64,000 bases of DNA from Diphasiastrum complanatum. Lineage: Eukaryota > Streptophyta > Lycopodiopsida > Lycopodiales > Lycopodiaceae. A model generated the notes under the pieces. The model was not told the DNA's origin and searched no databases. It saw only the letters and a list, made by a program, of their open reading frames with translations. Positions 47,290 to 58,505 of the stretch are shown piece by piece. The stretch spans positions 43,615,245 to 43,679,244 of the forward strand of contig CM055092.1 of the NCBI GenBank assembly GCA_029204225.1, in the 5' to 3' direction. Position numbers and translations under genes: made by a program. Position 1 is the first letter of the stretch; the number at the start of each line of letters is the position of its first letter.

Positions 47290-47381
47290 CATTTAGGGCC
47301 ATGGGGGGCCCTAAATGGAATTTAGGCGGGCCTGGGAGGGCGAGCCTCAATTCCATTTAGGGCCCCCCAGGGCCCTAAATG
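47290..47381. repeat. Nested inverted repeat (33-bp arms, 26-bp loop)
   Basis: Arms 47290-47322 and 47349-47381 are reverse complements with one mismatch. Each arm is itself nearly palindromic (CATTTAGGGCC...GGGCCCTAAATG). The region is much more GC-rich than its surroundings. It could form a long hairpin in RNA or a cruciform in DNA. Confidence 0.85.
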
Positions 47382-47760
47382 TGGCGTTATTAGCCACTCT
47401 CCCGCCCTTCATGGCTTTCAATGGCCTTCATGTCATTCAATGTAGAAGAGGAAGCCCACAAAATCAAACGCCTAGAAACCCGAGCATTGGCAAAGAGCTT
47501 GAATGGGAAGCTTTGTTCTGATTCACAATATAAATTTTTACAATCTGCCTGATGAAAATCGTAATTGCAGAGTTCCTCTTGCTTTTCGACTTGGTTGTTC
47601 CAGCCATAGCTCGTTCTGATTTTGCTCGCCCTTCAGCTTGCTTTGAACAGACTCTCTCTCTCAGACGCTGCTTCTGCAGACTGTTGGAGCACTCCAACGA
47701 TCACATTTACAATAGCTCTCTCCATTAATCGCACACTCTGCTCTCTCTATCGATCGCTAC

Positions 47761-47840
47761 TGCAGGTAATGTATCAGAAATGCCAGCTCAAGTTCACCAG
47801 TGCAGGTAATGTATTAGAAATGCCAACTCAAGTTCGCCCG
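47761..47840. repeat. Tandem duplication of a 40-bp unit
   Basis: 47761-47800 and 47801-47840 differ at only a few bases; both start TGCAGGTAATGTAT. The unit carries a CAG|GTAAT word like a splice donor, so the duplication doubles it. Confidence 0.85.
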
Positions 47841-47902
47841 TGGAATACCGTTGGAAGCCAGATCTAATTGAAGCATGTGAGTTTCATTCGCAAAGGGCGC
47901 AT

Positions 47903-47916
47903 GAAGGGCGCCCTTC
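47903..47916. repeat. 14-bp perfect palindrome GAAGGGCGCCCTTC
   Basis: A GC-rich perfect palindrome; half of it (GAAGGGCG, or its complement CGCCCTTC) also occurs near 47403 and 47630. Confidence 0.8.
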
Positions 47917-49563
47917 AGCCTCAGTACTGAGCATCAAGGAAGCGCATAATGACATATTAAGTGTCCTCTTTTTATGAAAAAAAATCATGAATGGCTAATA
48001 ACATCAAAGTTAAGAATACTCATGTTCAATGTTATAGTTGCATTAACATTCATTTCAAGATATTTAAGAAAATTCATAATAGAAATATGTTGAAACTTTG
48101 CATGAAATTGGCTTTTTGGAAAACCAACTATTCTTATTTGCCTCTCTCATCCCTGCAATTTTTTTTTTTGATGACACAAATGGGATGTGTTCTTCACAAT
48201 TTATTAGAATATCTTCCCATGGTACTATGAATGTACTCTAATTACTAAAAGGATTTATCTATAAAAAATAGGTGAGCTCATGATGCATGACGACATTAGG
48301 CATGATATGAGTTCAAGGATTGTGCTCATTTGGCTTGTTAGGATTCCTACTGAATTTCATTTTAATGAGGACATGTCAAGTATTAGAAATACATTATTTT
48401 CTAACAGTTTGCAAAATTACAAGGCATGTCTAGTGATAGAAAATAGCGACTCAACATTTCTGGCAAGCAGCCAAGTTTGAGAAAACGACGACTTGGCATT
48501 TTTAACAATAGTAAGGCATTGACTTGACATCTTTGTGACTAAGTACCTAGCAGCCCAATACCGACTACCACTAGTACCACTTGCTTTTGAGCACTTCCTC
48601 TCGCAAGCACCAATTCAAGCTCATTCGGCAAATCATTGATAATGGTCAAACTACCAACTATCATTCGAAAATCAATCAAACAAAACTCTCAATAGTCAAT
48701 TAATGTTCAAACCTTCAATAATTTCGGAGCATCGACATTATGAAAATTCATGACTTACTCAAATAAAATTTGAAGGTCCATCTACAAAAATGGATGGGAA
48801 GATTCCACATAAGACAAATTGTGTAAATACAAAAAAATTATATAGCTAGAGATTTGATACACTGATGGCGAAACTCACACAGGTAGGTGTGTCCTATTGC
48901 CTATACAAGTGACAATAAGTTTGAGAAAGTACTTGGCACATCAATCATCATCTTTAACATCAAGTACTTGACTTGGCAACTTTCTAATGTCCATGTACTT
49001 GTCAATCAAATAGTTCTCTACTTTTACAAATATAGAATCAAAGCGAAGGCCAATGAATCAATGGCGTATGGCCAATGGATTGTAACAACAAATTCAACTC
49101 ATCAGAGTAACAAATTTAGTAGTGGTTGTCTACAGCATCTAAGTCTTTGTATCATTTGTTTTTATGTATAGTGATTTATCAAAAACTTGATCTCTTTTCT
49201 CATTTGTTATTTACTAGTTATATTGGTTATTTTGATGTAGATTGTAGATATAGAAACTATGGCCGATTCACACATGTACCAGTTTTGAGCTATGTAAAAT
49301 CAGACCATATAAAACAATGAAAACAACAAGTTAGTTGTTTTTTTATAGAAAATTTGACATTTATAGACATTTTGTTTTGAAAGATTATGGCATTTATACC
49401 TCTAGTTAACTAAATAACTATCAGTGACTTAAGAGTAAAAATCTAATACAACTTACAGAACAAGAAAACAATTATTCTACTGGCTAATAGAATTAGGTTC
49501 TGTGGGAAGCTTATCAGGCTATAGAAATCGCTCTAAGATAAAATCACTTAAGGAATCAGATCT

Positions 49564-49575
49564 GCTCTGATACCA
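49564..49575 (-). other. Copia primer-binding site
   Basis: GCTCTGATACCA (TGGTATCAGAGC on the minus strand) directly touches an LTR-type TGTTGGGG start, marking the inner edge of a minus-strand 5' LTR. Confidence 0.85.
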
Positions 49576-50528
49576 TGTTGGGGAATGAATGTGGAAGGAC
49601 GGATATGGATCGGGTCCAACAATCGGACTGGAACAATCCTACTATTGCATGAAGGCAGTGTTCAACTAGTCCCTCAGTGTGTGCACTACTCATTAGTAGG
49701 CAAACACAAAATTAAAGTAGAGCTAGTAGCGTGGTTGTTTGCAGAAGCGGAAGAGCAGACAATCAAACAAAGCATTAAGAATATCAGACAAGAATATGTA
49801 GTAGCAAAGCATACACAATATTGACAAGAACTCTGAATGCAATAAAAAGATAGTGATTGATTCAGACTAGTATATGGAAATACACGTCAGTTTGATGCTA
49901 TGAGCACAATATAATAGCAGGCGAAACTGCATGCTCAGGAAGCTAACTCCGCTCTGTAAAAGCTATGAGCTTATTACTGACAATAAGTCTGCAGAAAGAA
50001 TCGATGCATAAAAGCATCTACATTGTCTATCTCTTTTACTTGATTGATACTTCTTATAATTGATTTACAATCATCAACTATATACAATCTACATTTGTGC
50101 AGATGTATGTACAAAAGGATGGCATGGAGCTGTTGTGCCGTCAAGAGGGAGATCAGGAGGGAAATCGTGGCTTCTGTCATTGCCAAGTTAGTTGCCTAGT
50201 ACAAAGAGTATACATAGAGTGAGTGTAAGAAGGCTTCGACTATTTGTTGTCGATTAGTCGATGACATCGATCAAGTCGCTGTCGTGGCCAATCAAGTTGA
50301 TAAGTCGATAAGTCGGGCAAGTTGATATGTCGGTTGAGTCGACAAGTCGGACTCCTCGATATGTTGGCCAAGTCGGGTTTCCTCGATAAGTCGGCCTACT
50401 CTGATAAGTCAGTTGCCATTCTCTTGCATGTCTTCAGTAATAGAGTATTTCTACAGACTGTGCGATAATGCATATAATATTGTAGCGAAATGAATGAAAC
50501 TAGGATTTAGGAGGAGATAGATCCAACA
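49576..50528 (-). repeat. 5' LTR of an otherwise lost copia element
   Basis: Plus-strand ends TGTTGGGG and ATCCAACA give TGTTGGAT...CCCCAACA on the minus strand, a classic LTR with a primer site beside it. Its length is 953 bp. No Gag or second LTR is seen to the left, so internal sequence was lost or replaced. It contains an array of GATAAGTCGG-like repeats in the part that would be U3. Confidence 0.75.
50250..50411. repeat. Degenerate GTCGATAAGTCGG repeats in LTR
   Basis: The core words AAGTCGG, GATAAGTCGG and CTCGATA recur about ten times with spacers of 5-15 bases. Such arrays in the U3 part of an LTR often hold transcription-factor sites. Confidence 0.75.
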
Positions 50529-51439
50529 GGGTGCCCATGCACAGCCAAATGGAGTTTTTCCACTTTTCCAAAGTACTTCGAGACAAGAAATTGAGAATTG
50601 CTCACAAACCATTCACACCAACCAAGCAACTATTTTCTCACTTGATTACTCAACTATACAATAATTATAGATTAAGTACTTGATAGGGCCTAGTAGTATC
50701 TAGCCCTTCACCCTAGTGCCTAGAGAGAGAGAAGAAAGAATCGTAAAAGAAATGGTTTAAAGTTTGCCAACTAAAACAAAATACAAATACATCATAATAT
50801 ATGTAGTAATGACTCTTTGCATAGTTCTTTGTATGGTTTTGATTGTTTTGATTTGTGTTTTCCATATGATAAGTATCACTGATTTAAACTACATGTCTAT
50901 CTATATAGTGCTTTTTGACATTAGGTGCGTGAGCTCACCAACTCCAACACGACACACCAACTTACCATGTGTGAGAAAATATATATCTATCTATATGATG
51001 GATCCTTTGTAGCTCCATTTATGTGAGAAAGTTTAAATGATTGATCCTTTTACCTCCAAAATGCAAGGTAGCAATGGATTTTATTCATGGCTTCCCTCGT
51101 AACACAATATGAAATCGAGAGATTTTGTCATGTAGGTAAACTTTAGTGAAATTGAGGCATGTTTGGCTAAGGATGTTTCATTAACATATTTCAATTTTAA
51201 CAAGAACTTATGCATCTCAAATTATTCAAATTTAGAGGGAGATATACTTTATGGTCTACTAAGTTACATTACATGCTCCATCTTGTTGGAGTATGTAGGA
51301 TGTTGAATATTGTCTTGGACTTTATACAAGTTCTGTAGTTTGAATAGAGTTGTGACCTACTTGTCATGTTCTTTGGTTCAAAAAAAGATTGATAACTAGT
51401 GTGCTTTTCATGTGACAAACTTTTTTGGTACACTTCACT
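50529..51439. other. AT-rich stretch without recognisable genes
   Basis: A hydrophobic open frame at 50764-51012 (plus) has no motif and looks like chance. Nothing else was identified. Confidence 0.45.
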
Positions 51440-52475
51440 TCTCGAGAGGTGATGTCTTGCCCGCTTGCCATTTGCCTTTTCTTTGTTCTATCTCCTTCTG
51501 TTTCTTGAAGCATTCATGCTCCCAATGTCCAGGTTTGTTGCAATACCTACAATTTCCAGGTTTATTTTGCTTGGAATAGCCGCCTCGTTGACCTCGGCCT
51601 TGATTCCAATTGTCTCGATTTGGACCATCATTGGATTGTTCTTGAAATTGTTGGAAGGATCCCTAATATGAGTTTCCACCTCTTGATTGGTGTCTTCCAT
51701 GACTAAATCTGCCAACACGTCCTCTCACTGCAAGAGCTTGATCAAATCCCCTGTTGTGATGACTCAAGTTCTCTTGACGTTGTTCTTCCTGCAAAAGCAA
51801 TCCACCTAACTCTTCATAAATTGGAAGATTTTCCCGTTTGGCTATACTTGTCACAAACATTTGATGTGACTCACTCAAACTATTCAATGTCAACTGCACG
51901 ATCTCACGATCCTGTCTCTCTCCAGCTGCTGCTAATTGGTCACGAATCTCTTTGATCTTCAGTAGGTGATCAGCAACAATTGCACCATCATCCATCTGCA
52001 ATGTGTGCAGCTTTGTCTTCCGCCTCCTCTTTGCTTAGATTTCAAAACGAGTGATCGTTCAAACAGACAAATATCAGTAATGTGAAAGGTATGAAGCCTC
52101 AAAGCCCCAAATGGTAGTACTAGACACTGTCTGGTGTGATTTGCAGTATCCCAAACAAACAAATGAGAGATTTCTTGGCACAACTCTCTAACAAATGACG
52201 CTTTTCACAAAGACTAAAGAAAATTGTAAAACTTTTCCCACTCAACAAATTTTCAATCTGTCTGATGTTGCCCTGGCCTTTTTGATGCCTTCGGGACTGT
52301 GTCTTCGTTCCCCACTAATAACTGTGAGCTCCAAAACCTGCAAAATACATCAAGAAGGATTTCTTCCAACCGTTTTTGTCTCTCCAAGCTTTCACCTCCT
52401 ATGAAAGACTTTCTCACTTCGTTGCGGAGCCTGTGACAAGCTGTATCCACTAATCAGGCACGCAGGACTATCGTA
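51440..52475 (-). pseudogene. Copia Gag fragment with intact zinc knuckle
   Basis: Frame 52001-51663 reads DHLLKIKEIRDQLAAAGERQ, DREIVQLTLNSLSESHQMFV and LLLQEEQRQENLS, the C-terminal half of a UBN2 Gag, then an Arg/Gly-rich linker. After a stop the frame gives CRYCNKPGHWEHEC (51512-51553), a complete CCHC zinc knuckle. The N-terminal half (52001-52475) is only faintly readable. Protease and the rest of Pol are absent to the left. Confidence 0.75.
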
Positions 52476-52487
52476 GCTCTGACACCA
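52476..52487 (-). other. Copia primer-binding site, one mismatch
   Basis: GCTCTGACACCA differs from the usual GCTCTGATACCA at one base. It lies between the Gag fragment and an LTR-type TGTCAATAATC start at 52488. Confidence 0.75.
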
Positions 52488-52827
52488 TGTCAATAATCAA
52501 ATATGCAACATCAAGCATTCACCATAAGCAATCACCAAAGAAGCCGGAAGAAGAACACGCACTATAAATCTATCACACTAACGCATACTGAATGTAAAAT
52601 GTACATATAAACCATGAACCCTGATAGAGAGGGAAAACCTAGGAGTAGAGCTTGGTAACAAAATGGCTTAGAGAATTTGAGAGCTCTTATTCAAGGAAGC
52701 TAAGCCAAAATAAGCTTCTCAATTATGAGAATGGAGTCTATACCCCCCTTCTACACCACTTTCTTTTCTTTTTTGGGCTTACTAGATGCCAGGACTTATG
52801 GGCGTCACCTAGCAAGCATATGGCCCC
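52488..52827 (-). repeat. 5' LTR (possibly truncated) of the 51440 copia
   Basis: Starts TGTCAATAATC at the primer site. The right end is unclear: an inverted gypsy LTR begins at 52828 and may have cut it. Confidence 0.5.
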
Positions 52828-53269
52828 TGTCATGCCCATGACTGGTCTCGGGTAGCGTGTCCACGCTAGGGACCGATAAACCAACAACCCATAAGTTAAT
52901 TGTGACTATAAGGGAATTGGGGCCTTTATGTGTATATGGTCAAAATTAATGGTTGTAGGCCTAAACACATGGTGGTGGAGTTGGTATGGGTGTATCAGTG
53001 AGTCATTAGGAAATTGGATGACGTAGATCAGATAGGCTGCAGAGGTGTCCAGTGAGGTGCCACAGTGCACTACTAGTGGTGCATGGGCCTTGGAGGGTAT
53101 AAGTATACCTGCTGGGCTCTCACTAGTGTATGCTTGATTTGTGATGAGTAGCTACATGCTACTGGTGTGACTCCTCTTCCCATGACTCTGATTGATCCAT
53201 AGCTTGGGGGCTAGATCCGTACGATCTAGGTTTGGTTGGGTTGGTTTAACCTCCACCGGTTCCCATGTG
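52828..53269 (+). repeat. Gypsy LTR, left arm of a 442-bp inverted pair
   Basis: Starts TGTCATGCCC and is the reverse complement of 53291-53732 with about eight mismatches counted by eye. A TATA-like TATAAGTATA lies at 53098-53107. No polypurine tract precedes it on the plus strand, so it is not an ordinary 3' LTR of a plus-strand element. Confidence 0.85.
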
Positions 53270-53290
53270 AGGACTTTATATTGACAACAA

Positions 53291-53732
53291 CACATGGGAA
53301 CCGGTGGAGGTTAAACCAACCCAACCAAACCTAGATCGTACGGATCTAGCCCCCAAGCTATGGATCAATCAGAGTCATGGGAAGAGGAGTCACACCAGTA
53401 GCATGTAGCTACTCATCACAAATCAAGCATACACTAGTGAGAGCCCAGCAGGTATACTTATACCCTCCAAGGCCCATGCACCACTAGTAGTGCACTGTGG
53501 CACCTCACTGGACACCTCTGCAGCCTATCTGGTCTACGTCATCCAGTTTCCTAATGACTCACTGATACACCCATACCAACTCCACCACCATGTGTTTGGG
53601 CCTACAACCATTAATTATGACCATATACACATAAGGGCCCCAATTCCCTTATAGTCACAATTAACTTACGGGTTGTTGGTCTATCGGTCCCTAGCGTGGA
53701 CACACTACCCGAGACCAGTCATGGGCATGACA
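53291..53732 (-). repeat. 3' LTR of the chromodomain gypsy, right arm of the inverted pair
   Basis: On the minus strand TGTCATGCCC begins at 53732, immediately after the polypurine tract TAAGGGGGGAAGAA (53733-53746), and the gypsy pol ends just to the right at 53761. It therefore fits as the true 3' LTR of the element on the right. Its TATA copy is at 53453-53462. A 21-bp spacer (53270-53290) separates it from the left arm. Confidence 0.82.
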
Positions 53733-53746
53733 TTCTTCCCCCCTTA

Positions 53747-54614
53747 TTCAAGTCCTGTCCTCAGAACGTAAAACTGGGAAACCTCCTCCTTAAGCTTCCT
53801 TCCTGTTCCCAGGAATCGTCATCGTCTGTACATCCCCTCCATCGAACCAGATGCTCGGTAACTATATGATTTCTCAATTGTTTAGTTCTTGTATCCAATA
53901 TCTTTTCGGGTTCAAGACGAGATACACCTGATGATTCATCCAATAGGTCCAACTGATCTCCAGATCCAAGATGCTCTCCTTCACGTAGGCTCTTTTTGAG
54001 ACGACTAATGTGAAATAAGGGATGCACTTGCGATCAATCCAAGAGTTCCAATTGGTAAGCTAAGGATCCGATCTTTTTCAAGATCTTAAACGGTCCTCTA
54101 TATCTAGGGGACAACTTATAATGCTTGCCGGTACGCATTACACTTGAATCCTTTGGGATTATCAAATATACCCAATCTCCCACTTGGAAGTCTCTCAGTG
54201 ATCTTTTTAGATTTGCATAATGTCTGTCCCTATTCTGGGCACTCTAGACATTTTTACGTGCACTCCGTAGCATTTCCTGCATATCGTGTAGAAAATCCGC
54301 TACTTTCTGAAACTTGATCGTCCGAGTCTCAACCGCGATGGGTGACCTAGGCTCAAAACCGTACATAAGCATGAACGGGCTATAACCGGTAGTCGAATGC
54401 TTACTACTATTATAAGCAAACTCGATCAATGGAAGGTACTTTTCCCAATCAAATTGCCGTCTGAAAACATATGCCCAAAGCATTTGTTCCATTGTTTGAT
54501 TTGTTCTTTCTGTCTGTCCATCCGTCTCAGGATGATCAGAAGAACCCAAGCTCAGTGTCGTCTCTAATTTAGCAAATACGGCCGACCAAAAGTGACCGGT
54601 GAACTTCCGATCGC
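53747..54614 (-). pseudogene. Gypsy integrase C-terminal half and chromodomain
   Basis: Frame 54549-54244 carries the last part of the catalytic core: SSDHPETDGQTERTNQTMEQ (catalytic Glu in QTERTN), FAYNSSKHSTTGYSPF. After a gap with stops come VGDWVYLII and GPFKILKKIG, then frame 54027-53761 reads HPLFHISRLKKSL and a chromodomain: PEKILDTRTKQLRN, HLVRWRGCTDDDDSWE and FPSF. Chromodomains read histone marks and direct integration to heterochromatin. The core continues on the far side of the copia insertion at 61065. Confidence 0.88.
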
Positions 54615-54619
54615 GATCG
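54615..54619. other. Target-site duplication, left copy (GATCG)
   Basis: Five bases left of the copia 5' LTR; the right copy at 61060-61064 is GATCA. The gypsy integrase reading frame is continuous across the junction if one copy is removed, confirming the insertion. Confidence 0.8.
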
Positions 54620-55403
54620 TGTCAGAAATGGTGAACTCCTGCAACTTTGTCGAAGCACGAACAAGACACGAAGGTCGAACGAGAACGATTTGCGACAGTC
54701 AACGTGTCTTTGACTCGAAGCACGAACAATTTGCAAATTATTCGCGAATCGCAAACACACCTCCAAGATCACAAACCAAAAAAGGGACGCAAAACAAAAA
54801 CTACGAAAAGAATGAAAGCAAACAGGAGATTATGAATCAAACAAAAAAAAATCTTTCGCGCTACCAGCTGGCAGCACAACGGGCTTCACGCCCAGTTGAA
54901 ACGAGTAGCAACGACGGAGACTAACTAACTAGTTGATTAGTGTTAACTTGTTATGTGATTCAATGTTTAGCTATCTTGTAAACTCCACATAGTGAAGGTA
55001 TAAACGATCCTCTTTGGATCTTAACAAAAATAGATGTGAATACAGAGATTTTTAAGAGACAGAGAGATGCGTATAGAGTAAGAAAGTAAAGACACCATAG
55101 CTATGCATGAAAGTCTACCAATGAACAAAACACAGCGTAAGAGTAGAGTATCAATCCGCCAACGAGCAAGACACTGACGATCTTGCTCCAAAACCAAACT
55201 GACAATATAGTCGCTCTATTTTCGTGTATCTCTTTGTCTTGTGTGTGTGTCTTGATTGCTAGAATAAAATATGTTCTGTGATGCGTAGTCGAGTGTCTGG
55301 GATCCTGTAAGGGCTTTTGCACGAAAAGAAAATTCAAAAGAAAAAAAATTGTTCGTGAAAGAGAAGGAGAAGACGAACACAAAACAATCTCGCTTCTGCG
55401 ACA
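54620..55403 (+). repeat. 5' LTR of the 54620-61059 copia
   Basis: 784 bp, TG...CA. Matches 60263-61059 closely, with scattered substitutions and small indels such as an extra segment near 60450 in the right copy. Confidence 0.92.
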
Positions 55404-55415
55404 TGGTATCAGAGC
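55404..55415 (+). other. Primer-binding site (initiator Met tRNA)
   Basis: TGGTATCAGAGC directly follows the 5' LTR. Confidence 0.93.
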
Positions 55416-55468
55416 TGACAGGTTATCACTACTGATATTCCAGCAGTGATTCTTCTAGACAACATAAT

Positions 55469-56394
55469 ATGGCTATGACAATCCAGACCAGAGTAGCAAC
55501 CAGTCTCGATGGCGCAAATTACAGAATCTGGAAATTCAAAATCAAAACACTCATGAAGGATGAAGGCATCTGGTCGGTGACCGAGCTCTCAGAGGTGCGG
55601 CCTCCAGAGAGAGACCCGAGAAGAGCTGAATGGCTCAGAAAGGATGAGCGCGCAATGGCGATCATCGTTTTGTCCATAAATGGAGATCTACTCATGCAGA
55701 TTGAAGACTGCGAAAGCAGCCATGCAGCATGGGAAAGATTAAAGCAGAAGTATGAAGTGAGGACTGCAGCTTCAGTCATTCACCTTCATAATCAACTGCA
55801 ATCAATACGGTGGGATGGCAACTAGTTGGATCAGCACGTTGAGAAGATCAGAAACGATCTTCGCTCAACTCGCTGCATCAGGATAGGAACACCAGGTCCC
55901 AGCACCACAATAGCTGATGTACTTCATGAAATCTCTACTGACGTCCTATCAGCCACTGAGAATGCTCATACTGAGTCTACCAGATATGACATTCGACAAA
56001 GCAGTCAGTCTTGTCGCTGATGAGAGACTGATGAGAGACGAAAGAGAGGGAAGCAGTGATCAAGAGAAAGCTCTCTGCACGAAGGAGAAGAAGAAAAACA
56101 AAAGCAAGCCAAGATTCGAGAAGACGAAGTCCTCGAATTAGCAATCTTCTTCATGCGATCACTGTCACAAACCAGGCCATACGGCCAACAAATGCTGGTT
56201 CAATCTAGCAATACCTTGCATGCACTGCAAGAAGAAAAGGCATTCTGCATACGACTGCAGATTCAACCCAAAAAGGAAAAACAAAGCTGAAAAGACAAAC
56301 GTTGCAGAATCATGTAAAGATGTAGAAAGAGGTGACGAAGCTTTCACGATACTCGACGAAGCTTCGATGAGCTACTCTGACCATGACTACGATG
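55469..56394 (+). pseudogene. Copia Gag with two zinc knuckles
   Basis: The ATG at 55469 gives MAMTIQTRVATSLDGANYRI and WKFKIKTLMKDEGIW, then CESSHAAWERLKQKYE, a typical DUF4219/UBN2 Gag start. A stop at 55823 and a later frameshift break it; MTFDKAVSLVADERLMRDER continues in another frame. Two CCHC motifs follow in one frame: CDHCHKPGHTANKC (56154-56195) and CMHCKKKRHSAYDC (56217-56258), each with all four zinc ligands. A stop lies just before the first. Most copia Gags have a single knuckle. Confidence 0.85.
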
Positions 56395-56526
56395 TGGTCA
56401 TCAATTCAAGAGCAACATCTCACATAACCTGCAACAAGAAGATCTTGATCAACTTTCACGAACTCGAAAATGACAGAGCGGTGATTCTAGGCGATGGAAG
56501 CAGACACGATGTCAAGGGCATCGGCT
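56395..56526 (+). pseudogene. Copia protease, active site altered
   Basis: The active-site region reads VVINSRATSHI where the family has DSGATSHI. The catalytic Asp codon is AAT (56403-56405) and the following Gly is Arg; both are single G-to-A changes. HDVKGIG near 56510 is the strand before the flap in this family. A solo LTR interrupts the frame at 56527. Confidence 0.83.
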
Positions 56527-57357
56527 TGTGAAAAATGCAAAAATAAGCTTGGTAGAGGCCAAAAATTTTGTATATAGATAAACACACATGTGTGGAGCCT
56601 GTTCCCACATGTGAAAATAGTGTACTTATCATGCACCATAATCATATAGGTTGTACATATGATTTAATTCAAGTTCTAGTGGCTAAAAAGGCCAAAAACT
56701 AGTTTTCTAGATATATGACACATGGCATCAATCTATTGATTGCATGAGCCAAATATTTTGGTTAGGTGTCATATCCCATGTGTAGAGGACAGATCACACG
56801 TGTGGAATAAGCTGAAGTAGACGAATTTTGACTTCTAGAAGATTTTCAAGTAGATCTCCATATAGAAGGAAAATGGACCAAAAGTGCTCAAAATAGAGGT
56901 TTTGTCCAAGTGTCAGTTTTGCATGATGAATCATCATATGACAAAGAACCTTCACACATGTGGGATCAGAGGGATGATCAGTACCACGAGCTCCCACTTA
57001 TTGTATATATAGAGCCACATTTGGCCATAATCATTGTGAGACACCAATCTTGGTTTTGGAAGCAATTTTGAGTGATTCTCTCCATTTGTCTACATTTCTT
57101 TTGATTGTTTTGAGGTTCTATCAATGTGTACTTGATTTTCAGGTTGGAGTCCATACCCTAACAGGGTTTCACACGTGTGAAACTAGCAAGTACATTTACC
57201 TTCAATAAATGATTGTTCTTGTTTGGATTTTATGTCTAGAATTGATCTAGATTGATCTTAATGTTATGTAGATTGATAGATCAAGTAAATCTAACATCCA
57301 ATCCCTCTTGAGAATCAGATTAGGATCCACTCTTGGTCCTTTTGTACTTTTTCCACA
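56527..57357 (+). repeat. Solo LTR nested in the copia
   Basis: Starts TGTGAAAAATGC, ends TTTTTCCACA, and is flanked by GGCT at 56523-56526 and 57358-57361. The copia frame resumes on the right. It has a TATATATA promoter word near 57003-57010 and several palindromes: CACACATGTGTG (56583-56594), CACACGTGTG (56795-56804) and TTTCACACGTGTGAAA (57167-57182). The 4-bp rather than 5-bp duplication may reflect a mutation. Confidence 0.75.
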
Positions 57358-58505
57358 GGCTCTCTACAGCTACGAACACTGTCATGCTAAGCAGAGCTGC
57401 CAGGAGCACTCTATGTGCCCTCACTCAGAAAAGATCTGCTATCTGTCTCCAAGATGGCAGATCTAGGCATTCGAGTTTTGTTCGACGACAACACTTGCCG
57501 TATGATCGAGAAGACGACAAACAAGTTGTTGATAGTCGGATGCAGAGAAGGAAACCTCTACCAGGCCAAAATAATCAGCAACTCTAATAGCATATTAAAT
57601 GCTTCAGAAAACAAAAATCAGCTCTAGCATAGGAGAATGTATCATCTGAACATGCGGAGCCTGTACGACATGAGCACAAAGGACATTGTCATAGGTCTCA
57701 AAATATCAAGGCCCGAGGCTGAGTTCTGCGAAGCCTGTCAGATTGGCAAACAACATCGAAATCCTTTCACGCATGAGGGAAGGAGAGCCAAGAAAGTCCT
57801 CGAGCTCGTCCACTCTGATGTCTGCGGACCGATAAAGACATATTCGCTCTCAAGTTGAAGATATTTTCTAACGTTCATAGATGACTACAACTGAATGACC
57901 ACGATCTACTACTTGAAGAAGAAATCCGAAGTATTTGATTCTTTCAAGAAGTTTGTGGCATTCGTAGAGAGACACACCTCGAAAAAGATACAGATCCTTA
58001 GATCTAACAATGGAGGTGAATAAAAAGCACAGAATTTTCAAGATTCTGCGAAGAACAGGGGATCGAATACCAGTTCACTCCTGCATACACACCAGAATAC
58101 AATGGTGTGGCAGAAAGAAAAAACAGAATGCTTGTCGAAGGAGCCAGATGCATGGTAGCACATGCTCAATTGTCAAGCCAATTTTGGGCCGAGGCAATAG
58201 CTGCAACTGTACTCCTGCAGAACAGATCTACAATGACAGCGCTGGAGAACAAAACTCCATACAAAATGTGGACAGGCAGAAAGCCTGATCTATCATACGC
58301 ACGAGTGTTTGGATGTGCAGGATACAAGCACATTCCAAAGGAAAAGAGAAACAAGCTCGACGACAAATCCGAACAAACAATCATGGTTGGCTATTCGAAC
58401 GGAACACATGTGTACAGACTCTACAATCCAACCATGAAGAAGGTTGTTTCGAGCAGAGATGTAAAGTTCGACGGGTCCACATTCCCTGGACGAAAGAGGC
58501 CATGA
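57358..58505 (+). pseudogene. Copia pre-integrase and integrase
   Basis: Frame 57415-57627 reads PSLRKDLLSVSKMADLGIRV and GCREGNLYQA. After a stop, HRRMYH...CEACQIGK is the zinc motif, with HSDVCGPI holding the first catalytic Asp. TFIDDYN and NNGG follow with stops, then YTPEYNGVAERKNRMLVEGA with the catalytic Glu. The open frame 58107-58505 ends with FWAEAIAATVLLQNRS, FGCAGYKHIPKEK and SRDVKFDGS. Confidence 0.88.

Larger units (their letters stand above)
47382..49563. other. Non-coding region with short repeats
   Basis: From 47382 to about 47920 the composition is less AT-rich, with a TATAAATT box near 47530 and CT-rich words, as in a 5' leader or a non-autonomous element. The rest is AT-rich and shows nothing recognisable. 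Confidence 0.4.

Noticed and set aside
47290-47381. TTTAGGG words suggesting telomeric repeats
   Set aside because: They occur singly within palindrome arms, not as tandem repeats.
50764-51012. Hydrophobic 82-codon frame resembling a membrane segment
   Set aside because: No start context, homology or neighbour; expected from T-rich codons.
54592-55404. Several short open frames in the copia LTRs (also 60203-61065)
   Set aside because: They lie in LTR sequence on both strands and have no known protein features.
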